64,000 bases of DNA from Halomonas sp. M4R1S46 (GTDB lineage Bacteria; Pseudomonadota; Gammaproteobacteria; Pseudomonadales; Halomonadaceae): positions 2,170,001 through 2,234,000 of the forward strand of contig NZ_CP107008.1 in the NCBI RefSeq assembly GCF_025725685.1, written 5' to 3'. Numbering within the stretch: position 1 is the first letter of the stretch; each line of letters begins with the position of its first letter. The notes beneath the pieces are model-generated. The model had not been told where the DNA came from, ran no database searches, and worked only from the letters and a program-made list of their open reading frames with translations. Below are positions 54,467-63,257 of this stretch, piece by piece. The position numbers and the translations under genes were made by a program.

Positions 54467-55699
54467 ATGGCCACCGCGACGTTACGCAAGGCACGGAAGA
54501 TCAAGCTCTACCGCTGGCGATGGACCGGCAAGGGCCCTCAAGGCAGGCGCGTGAGCGGCGAGGTGATCGCCAGCAGGCGCGTCGAGGTGGAGAAGGAGCT
54601 CGCCGGCCAGAACATCATGATCAAGAACATCCGCCGCAAGAGCGGCATCGGCGGCGGGATGGGCAAGATCAAGCCTCGCGACATCATGCTGTTCGCCCGG
54701 CAGATGGCCACCATGATCCGCGCCGGCGTACCGGTGCTCCAGGCCTTCCAGGTGGTCGCCGAAAGCCTCAAGAAGCCGGCCATGAGTGGGCTCGTGCAGG
54801 AGCTGATGAACGATGTGGCGGCCGGCGCCAGCTTCTCGGAGGCCCTGAAGCGGCACCCGGAGCATTTCGATCGCCTGTTCTCCAACCTGGTCGAAGCCGG
54901 CGAACAATCGGGCTCCCTGGATCGCATGCTCGAGCGTATCGCTACCTACAAGGAAAAGACCGAATCCCTCAAGGGCCGCATCAAGAAGGCCCTGTGGTAT
55001 CCCGCCGCCGTCATCGTGGTCGCCATCGGTGTCACCGCCCTGCTGCTGATCAAGGTGGTCCCCCAGTTCGAGAGCCTCTTCCAGGGCTTTGGCGCCGAGT
55101 TGCCGGCCATGACCCAAATGACCATCGAACTCTCCGAGTTTGCCCAGGCCTACTGGCTCTGGGCCCTGGGGTCCGTCGTGGTCTTCATCTTCCTGCTGCG
55201 GGCAGGCATCAAGCGCTCGGAGGCCTTTGCCTACCGCATGCATGCCCTGTCACTGCGCATTCCGGTGATCGGCAAGATCCTCGACAAGTCCGCGGTGGCC
55301 CGCTATTCCCGAACCCTGGCCACCACCTTCGGTGCCGGGGTGCCGCTGGTCGAGGCCCTGAACACCGCCGCAGGTGCCTGCGGCAACAAGGTCTACGAGA
55401 AGGCCGTCAACCAGGTGCGCGAGGATGTCTCCACGGGCCAGCAGTTGCACTTCGCCATGCGCATGACCGAGCAGTTCCCGCCATTGGCGGTGCAGATGGT
55501 CGGCATCGGCGAGGAGGCCGGCTCGCTGGATGCCATGCTCAACCGGGTGGCGGACTACTACGAGGAGGAGGTCGACAACATGGTCGATACCCTCACCTCG
55601 CTGCTCGAGCCCTTGATCATCGTGATACTGGGGGTACTGGTCGGTGGCCTGGTGGTTTCCATGTACCTGCCGATCTTCGAGTTGGGCAGCGTGCTCTAG
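54467..55699 (+). CDS. pilC: Type IV pilus inner-membrane platform protein PilC
   Basis: 410 residues with two T2SSF domains (ARQMATMIRAGVPVLQAFQVV and YSRTLATTFGAGVPLVEALNTAA) and three membrane spans (about residues 180-200, 225-245 and 380-400). VKALWYPAAVIVVA-like RIKKALWYPAAVIVV is typical. Works with PilB to assemble pilin. The usual next gene pilD is absent; an intron relic follows. Confidence 0.95.
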   Translation: MATATLRKARKIKLYRWRWTGKGPQGRRVSGEVIASRRVEVEKELAGQNIMIKNIRRKSGIGGGMGKIKPRDIMLFARQMATMIRAGVPVLQAFQVVAESLKKPAMSGLVQELMNDVAAGASFSEALKRHPEHFDRLFSNLVEAGEQSGSLDRMLERIATYKEKTESLKGRIKKALWYPAAVIVVAIGVTALLLIKVVPQFESLFQGFGAELPAMTQMTIELSEFAQAYWLWALGSVVVFIFLLRAGIKRSEAFAYRMHALSLRIPVIGKILDKSAVARYSRTLATTFGAGVPLVEALNTAAGACGNKVYEKAVNQVREDVSTGQQLHFAMRMTEQFPPLAVQMVGIGEEAGSLDAMLNRVADYYEEEVDNMVDTLTSLLEPLIIVILGVLVGGLVVSMYLPIFELGSVL

Positions 55700-55741
55700 G
55701 AAACTTCCAGTTCCGCGCTACTCGTTTCATTTCTTGTATAG

Positions 55742-56246
55742 GGGCTGGCATTCAGCAACAAAGCCGATGCTCGCAAGGTGCTGGAGGTGTTGCCAGAGCG
55801 CTTCGCGCGCTTCGGCCTCACCCTGCACCCGACCAAGACCCGGCTGGTGCGGTTCCAGCCACACCGTGAGCAGCGCCCCGGGACCTTCGACTTCCCGGGC
55901 TTCACCCATTACTGGGGCAAGTCCCGGCGTGGAAGCTGGATCGTCAAGCGCAAGACGGCGAAAGACCGGTTCCGGCGCGGCCTCAAGCGCATTGCGCTGT
56001 GGTGTCGAGCCAACCGTCACCGACCGTTACGTGACCAGCACCGACAGCTAAGCCGTAAGGTCCAGGGACACGTTGCCTACTACGGCATCCGTGGCAATAT
56101 GAAGGCCCTCCAGACATTTCGATTCCGGGTGTCATGGATCTAGATCAAGTGGCTGAGCCGTCGCTCCCAGAAAAGCCATATTCCATGGGACAAGGCGTGT
56201 AAGCTGCTGGTGAGACTGCCTCTGCAACCGGCGAGGATCGTGCACC
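55742..56246 (+). pseudogene. Group II intron reverse transcriptase/maturase, C-terminal relic
   Basis: Reads AFSNKADARK, VLEVLPERFARFGLTLHPTKTRLVRF, then the maturase (GIIM) domain FPGFTHYWGKSRRG, YYGIRGNMKAL and, after an in-frame TAG at 56141-56143, IKWLSRRSQKSHIPWDK and LPARIVH-type ending ARIVHQC. The reverse transcriptase core is missing. It begins about 40 bp after pilC, at the point where pilD might have been. Confidence 0.85.
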
Positions 56247-56329
56247 AATGCTGACTCCTTCAGCGAAACTGATGATTGAGGAGCCGAGTGGTAACCGGTC
56301 ATTCCGAGGCGTCTCAGGTACCGCTTGCG

Positions 56330-56593
56330 CTATACGTCCCGTAATGGCTGGATCAGCCCCACCGAGACCTTCCACTGGCGGCTGTCATCCGATTGTACGA
56401 CGACCGTCTTGCGGTTGATCTTGATGACGCGGCCGAAGATCTGCCCCTCGCGGGTCTCGAAGGAGACGACCTGCCCCAAGTTCATGCGGCTCAGCACGCC
56501 AAGCTCCTGCCGGGCTTGGAGTTCTTCGATTCGGCGGCAGATGATCTGGTTGAGCGTCAACAGCTGGTCGAGGCTCATGTCGTCGATACGCAT
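56330..56593 (-). CDS. Small uncharacterised protein, SH3/KOW-like C-terminus
   Basis: 87 residues from ATG 56593 (an alternative is ATG 56578). An N-terminal helix (MSLDQLLTLNQIICRRIEEL) and a C-terminal beta-rich part (LGQVVSFETREGQIFGRVIKINRKTVVVQSDD) resembling small KOW-type proteins. Neither start has a clear ribosome site. Function unknown; isolated between an intron relic and regulatory DNA. Confidence 0.6.
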   Translation of the reverse strand: MRIDDMSLDQLLTLNQIICRRIEELQARQELGVLSRMNLGQVVSFETREGQIFGRVIKINRKTVVVQSDDSRQWKVSVGLIQPLRDV

Positions 56594-56870
56594 GGGGGCA
56601 AACCGGTCTCGTGCATGGGGAAAGGCGCTTACCTTGCCCGAAGACCTGGCGGCTGTCGATTCAGCGGTCAATGTCCGAGCGAAGCGGCGCATCCGCGATC
56701 TGGGGGTCCGACAGTTATCGGCCTATTGCCGTTGTCCGGAGACCTTCTTTTCAGTCGTATACATCTGATACTGAAATCAGAAAGGGGGAACCCACGGGTA
56801 GGGTATGCCTTACAGGAATGGCATGACCACTGACCTTGCTGCTGGAGAATAGCTGACCAAGGATCCTTCT

Positions 56871-57178
56871 CCCACAAAAACAATCAGATACCAGTTGAAG
56901 CAATTGACGTAAGTCATGAATTGGATGCCTTGCAGAGAATCCGCTCGTGGAAGGATTACCCTTCAGTTACACTTCACCTAGGCCAACCCACCCAAGGGTG
57001 ACATGGCTTCCGACAGCTCTTTATCCCACAAAAACAATCAGATAACAATTTAAGCAATTGACGTAAGTCATGAATTGGATACCTTTCAGAGAATCCGCTT
57101 GTGGAAGGGTTACCCTTCAGTTACGCTTAGCTTAGGCCAACCCACCCAAGGGTGATACGGCTCCCGACAGCCCGGTGC
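56871..57178 (+). repeat. 154-bp tandem direct duplication upstream of the riboswitch
   Basis: Two copies, 56871-57024 and 57025-57178, starting CCCACAAAAACAATCAGATA. Both contain CAATTGACGTAAGTCATG with AATTG at the far side (an inverted repeat) and CCAACCCACCCAAGGGTGA. They differ at scattered positions. The conserved TTGACG might be a -35 box. 56594-56870 holds nothing recognisable. Confidence 0.85.
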
Positions 57179-57203
57179 CTTCACCGATTTGTCGGATAAC
57201 GAA

Positions 57204-57290
57204 AAAGGCAAACCCGTCGAAAGGCGGGGACGCAAAGTCACCGGTCTAACGGGCGTAACAGCCCCAAGACAGCGGGACCGCCAACACCTC
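57204..57290 (+). promoter_or_regulatory. Cyclic di-GMP-I (GEMM-I) riboswitch
   Basis: Conserved order: AAGGCAAACC; the stem CCGTC-GAAA-GGCGG with its GNRA loop; GGGACGCAAAGTC; then CCGGTCTA and the second stem ending AGCGGGACC. These are the signature elements of the GEMM-I aptamer, including the tetraloop and its receptor strand. It lies in the leader of the DUF4402/chaperone/usher operon, about 130 bp before the first start. Exact P1 boundaries are approximate. Confidence 0.92.
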
Positions 57291-57368
57291 CTTTGGCTCC
57301 GGGCACGCTGTTCTTCCTGCCCGCCCCCATCGCAGTGTTAACGGCTCCCCCTGCCTGGTGTTAACTCA

Positions 57369-57404
57369 AGCCATCGTCGACGGTAAACAACCGTGGCAAT
57401 GGCT
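57369..57404 (+). promoter_or_regulatory. Leader hairpin before the first fimbrial gene
   Basis: AGCCAT ... ATGGCT with an inner ACGGT ... ACCGT stem, ending just before AGGGGA and the ATG at 57421. It may be part of the riboswitch expression platform controlling ribosome access, as no T tract follows. Confidence 0.5.
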
Positions 57405-57420
57405 TACAGGGGATTGATAA

Positions 57421-57972
57421 ATGAGTTCATCTGCTTTCATTCGTAAGAATTTTCGCCGTACCACGCTGGCTTCCGTCGTCGCGCTTGGGGCTTTCGGGGC
57501 ATCCAACAGCTTTGCGGCCGATGCTACAGCCACGGCGACGGGCACGGTGATCGAGCCGATCGCAATCACCAAGGTGGTTGATCTCAACTTTGGCCAATTC
57601 GCCCCCGGCTCCGCCGGCGGCACCGTGACGGTTGCCACTAACGGTGACCGAACCGCATCGGGACCGATTCTATCCTCCACAGGCGCTAGCGCCGCCGCCG
57701 CCCAGTTCGATGTGACGGGTGCTGCTGATGCCACCTACAGCATTGCCTGGTCCGGCGATACCGAGCTGACCGACGGAGCAACGAACACCATGACACTGGG
57801 CCGCATCAGTGAGCTTACCCCCAGCGCCTCCACCACGGTCGGAGACGTGACAAGCGGCACACTCACATCGGGTGCGCAATCCATCTATCTGGGTGGCGAG
57901 CTGACGGTGGCTACAGCTCAGGCAGCCGGGACCTATACCGGCAATGTGACGGTAACGGTAGAGTACAACTAA
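57421..57972 (+). CDS. DUF4402-type fimbrial subunit 1
   Basis: 183 residues: signal peptide (SVVALGAFGASNSFAADA), then a beta-rich DUF4402-like domain (VIEPIAITKVVDLNFGQFAPG, FDVTGAADATYSIAW, YLGGELTVA) ending GTYTGNVTVTVEYN. Such proteins are secreted by chaperone-usher systems. First gene after the c-di-GMP riboswitch; probably the major surface subunit. Shares the -YN end with the next two genes. Confidence 0.83.
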   Translation: MSSSAFIRKNFRRTTLASVVALGAFGASNSFAADATATATGTVIEPIAITKVVDLNFGQFAPGSAGGTVTVATNGDRTASGPILSSTGASAAAAQFDVTGAADATYSIAWSGDTELTDGATNTMTLGRISELTPSASTTVGDVTSGTLTSGAQSIYLGGELTVATAQAAGTYTGNVTVTVEYN

Positions 57973-58027
57973 CCGTTAACCGGCATGTCGAGCCGGGTGC
58001 CAGACCGGCGGAGACCAGGGTGGGGCT

Positions 58028-58480
58028 ATGCAAAGCGCTTTCAGAGGCTCCACCGCTGGTTTGGCACTGACATTGGTTAGCGCCTGCGTCATTTCCGCCA
58101 ACCTCGATGCACGCAGCGCGACCGGTCGTGTCAGTGCTTCCGTCATTGCGCCCGTCACCATCGGCCGTACCCTCCAGGTCGCCTCCACTAGCGCCTTCGT
58201 CAGCGGCACGACGGGGGATCTGATCATACGCCTTCCGGGAGCAGTCTCGTCCGGGGTGGATGGGGAGGATGGTGGTCCTCTTCCCTCTGAGACATCCGTC
58301 TCCGTGGCCGTCGTGCCTGAGGGCTGTGTTCAGCGCACCGGAAGCCTGGCCGACTGCATCATGGCCAACGCCGATGATGGGATGCTCGAGGGCGACCCGG
58401 TCAGCGGTCTTGGGGTCAAGGCTGTCGAGGGAGGCCCATCCGGCACGGCCGATGTCAGCGTCACTGTGCTCTACAACTAG
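58028..58480 (+). CDS. Secreted fimbrial subunit 2 (DUF4402-like)
   Basis: 150 residues with a signal peptide (LALTLVSACVISANLDA). More divergent than its neighbours; VSASVIAPVTIGRTLQVAS and the last strand GTADVSVTVLYN align with the family end. Two cysteines (EGCVQ and ADCIM) could form a disulfide. Probably a minor or tip subunit. Operonic with flanking genes. Confidence 0.65.
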   Translation: MQSAFRGSTAGLALTLVSACVISANLDARSATGRVSASVIAPVTIGRTLQVASTSAFVSGTTGDLIIRLPGAVSSGVDGEDGGPLPSETSVSVAVVPEGCVQRTGSLADCIMANADDGMLEGDPVSGLGVKAVEGGPSGTADVSVTVLYN

Positions 58481-58514
58481 TAGGCCATCGACACCAGAAA
58501 CCGGGAGCATTGCG

Positions 58515-58985
58515 ATGAAACGTGGCTGGCCAACGATCATGGCTGGTGTCGCCTTGGCCACCCTGGTGGCTTCCAACGGCTGGGCGGTGGACATCGCGAT
58601 CCAGAACACCCAGGGATTGTCGTTCGGCAGCTTCGTGGCCGGCAGTGGCGGTTCGGTCGCGGTCAGTACCAGCGGCGTGCGCAGCGCCGGCGGTGATGTG
58701 CTGTTGATCCCCTCGAGCGCGGGCCTTGCCGCCGAGTTTACGGTGACGGGCGATGCCGAGGCGACCTATACGATCCAGTTGCCCGGCGACGATTTCGTGA
58801 AACTGACGGGCCCGGGCAGCGATATGGTCATCAACGACTTTACCAGTGCCCCTTCCGGGGCCGGCGGCCAGCTGAGTGCGGGCGGGTCCCAGACCCTGAC
58901 GGTCGGGGGAACACTCAACGTCGGCAGCGCCCAGGCACCGGGTGATTACGCCGGCACCTTCAGCGTGACCGTGAACTACAACTGA
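58515..58985 (+). CDS. DUF4402-type fimbrial subunit 3
   Basis: 156 residues from ATG 58515 (GGGAG upstream). Signal peptide (VALATLVASNGWA), then LSFGSFVAGSGGSVAVSTSG, FTVTGDAEATYTIQLPG and the C-terminal GDYAGTFSVTVNYN. Parallel in layout to subunit 1, suggesting duplication. Exported for pilus or surface assembly. Confidence 0.82.
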   Translation: MKRGWPTIMAGVALATLVASNGWAVDIAIQNTQGLSFGSFVAGSGGSVAVSTSGVRSAGGDVLLIPSSAGLAAEFTVTGDAEATYTIQLPGDDFVKLTGPGSDMVINDFTSAPSGAGGQLSAGGSQTLTVGGTLNVGSAQAPGDYAGTFSVTVNYN

Positions 58986-59059
58986 TGCACCGCGAGCAAC
59001 ACCTGTGGATAGCACCCATCGTGCCTTGTGCCGTCCGGTGCTCCCGAAAAAAGCGATAA

Positions 59060-59938
59060 ATGGATTCCGCAATGATCCCCGAGACCTTGCCCCAGAAAGC
59101 CCGAGCCATGGCGTTCCTGTACCGTGTCACCCTGTGCGCCCTGCTGCTCGTGTTGCCGGCGAGCCATGCGCTGGCCCAGTTGATGCTTTATCCGACCCGA
59201 ATCGTCTTCGAGGGCAACCAGCGCTCGGCCCAGCTGGAACTGATCAACAACGGCACCGAGAGTGCCACCTATCGCATTTCCCTGGTCAACCGACGCATGA
59301 GTGCAACCGGCGGTTTCTCCGAAGTTGACGAGCCTTTGCCGGGTGAACAGTTTGCCGATACTCTGCTGCGTTACTCGCCGCGCCAGGTGACCCTTGAGCC
59401 CGGCGCCGGGCAGACGGTCCGCATCATGGTGCGCAAGCCTGCCGATCTGGCGGCCGGCGAGTATCGCTCGCACCTGCTGTTCGCACAACAGCCCGAAACC
59501 CGGGGCCGTCGTAGCATCGAGACCCGTGGCTCTGCCGCCAATGATGAGATAGGCATCCAACTGACGGCGCTGATCGGCGCCTCCATCCCGGTGATCGTGC
59601 GTCATGGCGGCACAGACGTTACCGTATCGCTGACCCAGCTCGAGCTTCAGCGATCATCGAACGGAGCGCCGCTGCTTGCGCTGCAGATGGAGCGTAGCGG
59701 TACGCAGTCTGTCTACGGCGATCTGACCGTCAGCTTCACCCCGGGAAGCGGAGCAGAGCAGGTCATCGGCCGCGCCAATGGGGTGGCGGTCTATACCCCC
59801 AACCCCCTGCGCCGAGCGCGCATTGCACTGCAACCGCCGAGTGGCCTTCCCCTCAGCAACGGCACCCTGCGCGTCACCTACCGGGAACAGGCGGAGGACG
59901 GTGGCAGGCTGCTGGCCGAGGCGGTGCTATCGCTATAG
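59060..59938 (+). CDS. Periplasmic pilus chaperone (PapD-like)
   Basis: 292 residues. Signal peptide (VTLCALLLVLPASHALA) after a short N-terminal extension; a start at the later ATG in MAFLYRV is possible. Chaperone fold: LMLYPTRIVFEGNQRSAQLELIN (G1 donor-strand motif region), LRYSPRQVTLEPGAGQTVRIMVRKP, YRSHLLF. Holds subunits for the usher. Longer than classical PapD (~240) in its C-terminal domain. Confidence 0.87.
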   Translation: MDSAMIPETLPQKARAMAFLYRVTLCALLLVLPASHALAQLMLYPTRIVFEGNQRSAQLELINNGTESATYRISLVNRRMSATGGFSEVDEPLPGEQFADTLLRYSPRQVTLEPGAGQTVRIMVRKPADLAAGEYRSHLLFAQQPETRGRRSIETRGSAANDEIGIQLTALIGASIPVIVRHGGTDVTVSLTQLELQRSSNGAPLLALQMERSGTQSVYGDLTVSFTPGSGAEQVIGRANGVAVYTPNPLRRARIALQPPSGLPLSNGTLRVTYREQAEDGGRLLAEAVLSL

Positions 59939-59963
59939 CTTCCTGGCTCTATGCAGCACGGAT

Positions 59964-62651
59964 ATGAGATCCTCTACCGCCCACCGGGCCAGTCAGTTGA
60001 CCGTGCTGGCGTTATGGCTCGCGCTGCTGGCCTACGCCCGAGTCCTGCCTGCCCAGGAGCCGGCCAGGGAGCCGGAGTTCCTGCTGCTGGAAGTGCGCCT
60101 GGACCAGGCCGTACTGTCCGGCGCCATCCCTGCCTATGAGGGGGGTGAGCATACCCTGCTGCCACTGGGCGAGCTGGCAAGATTGCTGACCATCGCCATC
60201 CAGACCCAGCCCGGGGAAGGCTCCGCCAGCGGCTTCATCCTCAGCGAAGATCGCGGGTTCAGCCTGAACCTGGACAACGCCAGCGTTACCCGGAGCGGGA
60301 ATACCGAGACATTCGATCCGGCGCTGGTGCTGGCGGAGCCGGACGATATCTATGTTGCTGTGTCCCTGCTCGAACAGTGGCTACCGCTGGCACTCGAGGT
60401 CGACCGTGCCAGCCTCTCCCTGCGCGTTCATGCCCTCGAGGCATTGCCCCTGCAGGCGCGCCTGGCGCGGGAACGCCTCGCGGATCGTGCAGGAACACGC
60501 GGTGGCTATGAGGACCCGGGCTATCCCTACCATGAGCAGCCGTATCGGCTGCTGAGCATGCCGTTCATCGATCAGACGTTGGCCACCGAACTGCAGCGCA
60601 GGAATAACCATACCCAAAGCGACGCGGCCTATACCGCTTACCTCACGGGGGATCTGCTGGGCATGGAGTCCTCGCTCTACTTTTCAAGCCGCCAACAGGA
60701 TCCTTCGCCGGAAGTGCGGGCCACGCTCGCGCGACACGACCCGGGCGGGAACCTGCTGGGTCCGCTGCATGCCCGGTCTTTCCGATTCGGTAGTCACTCG
60801 ACCTCCAGCGTAGAAAATATCACCCGCGGTATCAGGGGCGAGGGGGTGACGTTGAGCAATCGCCCCCTGACACGGCCCACCAGCTTCGACCGCCAGGCGT
60901 TCGAGGGCGACTTGCCGCCGGGGTGGGACGTGGAACTCTATTACAATGATGCCTTGGTGGGCTTTGCGCGGCCCGATGCCGAGGGCCGCTATCGTTTCGA
61001 CGACCAGCCCCTGAGCTATGGCCGCAATGACTTCCGGCTGATTTTCAACGGTCCCCTGGGCCAGACACGGGTGGAGCAGTACAGTTTCCCTCTGGATCAA
61101 TCCATGGTTCGCCCCGGCGACTTTCAGTACAGCGTGACCGAGCACCGGGACGACGACGGGCAATCCCGAACCATCGCCCAGTTCGACCTGGGGCTCGCGC
61201 GCTCGCTGACCGCCTCGGCCGGGCTGATCCGAGCACCGACGGCCGGGGACGAGGAACTCTATACCACCCTGGGGGTACGGACCTTCTGGCAGTCGCTGAG
61301 CCTCGGCGGGGATGTTGTCCAGGCGAAGGACGGTGGTTCACTGGCCGAGCTCGGTGTCCAGACCCGTATTGGCGGCGTGGCCGTGGACGCGAGTCGCACC
61401 CACCTGACCGATTTCACCAGCGAGGTGTTTCCCGCCGACAGCGATCCCATGCGCAGCCATGATGAGCTTCGACTCAGTGGCTCCCTTCCGCTGACGTCTC
61501 GCTCGCGCATGCCCATAACCCTCGAGGCCAAGCGGGACGAATGGGAGTCCGGCAGGGCCAATACCGAGGTCAGCGCGCGTGTTTCCGCTTATGTGCACCG
61601 CACGGCCCTCACCAACACCCTTCGCTGGCGCGCCTCCGGTGACATCGAGCACGCTGCCGGCAGCCTGCAGGTCAGCCGCCGTGTTCGCGATATGAGTTTG
61701 CGCAGTCAAATCGATTACCTGCTGGGCTCTGAGCGTGACATCTCCTCGTTAGCGCTCTCCGCCGATAAGTATCTGGCAGACGGCTATCGCGGGACCCTGG
61801 GTATAGCCCACACCTTCGTGTCACCCGAAACCCGTTATACCGCCGGCTTTACCAAAAGCCTGGGCCGCTTCGGGTTGGGCGTTAATGCCAGCTACGTAGA
61901 CACGGGGGAGATCGCTCTCGGTGCACAATTGTTTATTGCCATGGGCCGGGATCACCGGCGCTCCGACTGGCGATTCGATGCCCGGCCCATGGCGAACAGC
62001 GGTGCCGCTTCAGTGCGCGTGTTCATGGACGACAATCACAATGGCGTAATGGACGCTAATGAGGAGCCGCTTCAGGGTGCTGGATTCATGGTCAACGGCG
62101 GCAGGCAACAGGCCCGCACGGATGCGGCGGGCATTGCCCATATCGATCACTTGCCGGTGAAACAGCATGTAGACATCGGGATAGACACCTCGACACTGAT
62201 AGACCCGCAATGGGCGCCAGCGATCGAAGGATTGAGGCTGGTGCCGCGCCCGGGCAGCGTGGCCAGCCTAGAGTTCCCGGTACGCATGACCACAGAAATC
62301 GATGGTACGGTCTATCTGCTGGAGGATGGTGTCCAGCGCGGTGTCGGTGATCTGAAGCTGGAACTGCTGAACGACCAGCAAGAGGTAGTGGCCCGGACAA
62401 CAAGCAGCTGGGACGGTTTCTATATTGTGCCAGGGGTAATCGCCGGGGATTACCGGTTGAGAATCTCACCGCAGCAACTGCAACGCCTGAGCCTGACGGA
62501 TACTGGCACAAGGGAGCTGACCGTGTCAGGCGATGGCTCCTTCATCAGCGGTGTCGATCTGATGGTATTGCCATCATCGCCAACGGCGTCGGCTCAGCCC
62601 GCTCCCCACCATGTGGATGAAGTGGTCCCCGACATTCGGACCAGGCGCTAA
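59964..62651 (+). CDS. Outer-membrane usher protein
   Basis: 895 residues from ATG 59964; the start is uncertain because no clear ribosome site is seen. Signal peptide (LTVLALWLALLAYARVLPA). Family segments: GEHTLLPLGELARLL, SLEQW-type LLEQWLPLALEVD, the barrel with SVENITRGIRGEGVTLSNRP, LPPGWDVELYYNDALVGF and a plug-like YSFPLDQSMVRPGDFQY. The C-terminus has DNHNGVMDANEEPL, a calcium-loop-like turn, and a carboxypeptidase-regulatory-like domain. Secretes and assembles the DUF4402 subunits. Confidence 0.87.
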   Translation: MRSSTAHRASQLTVLALWLALLAYARVLPAQEPAREPEFLLLEVRLDQAVLSGAIPAYEGGEHTLLPLGELARLLTIAIQTQPGEGSASGFILSEDRGFSLNLDNASVTRSGNTETFDPALVLAEPDDIYVAVSLLEQWLPLALEVDRASLSLRVHALEALPLQARLARERLADRAGTRGGYEDPGYPYHEQPYRLLSMPFIDQTLATELQRRNNHTQSDAAYTAYLTGDLLGMESSLYFSSRQQDPSPEVRATLARHDPGGNLLGPLHARSFRFGSHSTSSVENITRGIRGEGVTLSNRPLTRPTSFDRQAFEGDLPPGWDVELYYNDALVGFARPDAEGRYRFDDQPLSYGRNDFRLIFNGPLGQTRVEQYSFPLDQSMVRPGDFQYSVTEHRDDDGQSRTIAQFDLGLARSLTASAGLIRAPTAGDEELYTTLGVRTFWQSLSLGGDVVQAKDGGSLAELGVQTRIGGVAVDASRTHLTDFTSEVFPADSDPMRSHDELRLSGSLPLTSRSRMPITLEAKRDEWESGRANTEVSARVSAYVHRTALTNTLRWRASGDIEHAAGSLQVSRRVRDMSLRSQIDYLLGSERDISSLALSADKYLADGYRGTLGIAHTFVSPETRYTAGFTKSLGRFGLGVNASYVDTGEIALGAQLFIAMGRDHRRSDWRFDARPMANSGAASVRVFMDDNHNGVMDANEEPLQGAGFMVNGGRQQARTDAAGIAHIDHLPVKQHVDIGIDTSTLIDPQWAPAIEGLRLVPRPGSVASLEFPVRMTTEIDGTVYLLEDGVQRGVGDLKLELLNDQQEVVARTTSSWDGFYIVPGVIAGDYRLRISPQQLQRLSLTDTGTRELTVSGDGSFISGVDLMVLPSSPTASAQPAPHHVDEVVPDIRTRR

Positions 62652-62786
62652 GCAGAGTTGCCCCGGTTTTGACCCTCACCCCATATCAGGACCGGTAGCC
62701 CGCCTCATTCCTCAGGGCGTCGAGAAACCCGCCTTATTCACCGAGGAGGGGTAGAAACGAAGATAGCGGATGGAGCGCTTGGTGGC

Positions 62787-63059
62787 GTGATTGGACGTTC
62801 TCTGCCCAACATCGCCCGAGAGTGGAGCCTGACGCCGGATGAGATGGCCCGGCTGCTTGGAATCGATTCCGAGACCTACCACGCCTGGTCGGATGACCCA
62901 GCCCAAGCCTGGCTGGAACCAGAGCAACGAGAGCGTGCCTCCTATGTGTTGGGGATCTACAAAGCGTTGATGATTCTGCTGCCGTCGCCGGCTCGTCATC
63001 CGCCGTGGCTACGCCATCCCAACACAGGCGGTCCGTTTCAGGGCACTGTCCCTATCTGA
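62787..63059 (+). pseudogene. MbcA/ParS/Xre-type (DUF2384) antitoxin, C-terminally truncated
   Basis: 90 codons from a GTG. REWSLTPDEMARLLGID is the Xre-like HTH part and YHAWSDDPAQAWLEPEQRERASYVLGIYKALMILL the DUF2384 start. It continues HPPWLRHPNTGGPFQG, after which members have a further ~35 residues (xxTPLExM...). Here the frame ends TVPI in sequence resembling the REP motif (GGGCACTGTCCC). No RES-type toxin gene follows. Probably a remnant. Confidence 0.68.
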
Positions 63060-63173
63060 AGTGACCCCCTATCTTTCATCTCATCACCATTAGATAAGCT
63101 ATTGATTTAAAATGTTTAACTCATCCGTTCGGGGAAATGAAACATTTTTCCGCTGAGTTATTCTAGGAACACA

Positions 63174-63248
63174 GGGGTGAGGGGCGAGGGAAGAGGTTCG
63201 AGTAGCCCTTTATGCTTTCCTCGCTCCTCGTCCCTTTCACCTTACCCC
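63174..63248. repeat. Short inverted heptad arrays downstream of psrA
   Basis: Left arm 63174-63201 (GGGGTGA, GGGGCGA, GGGAAGA, GGTTCGA); right arm 63207-63248, six units that on the minus strand read GGGGTAA, GGTGAAA, GGGACGA, GGAGCGA, GGAAAGC, ATAAAGG. Loop of five bases. Ten bases beyond the psrA stop; may act as terminator. Confidence 0.7.
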
Positions 63249-63257
63249 GCCGGCCCT

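Noticed and set aside
54337..55869. 510-codon plus-strand frame over pilC
   Set aside because: Wrong-frame shadow beginning in a CCAAACC repeat array; pilC in another frame has all family motifs.
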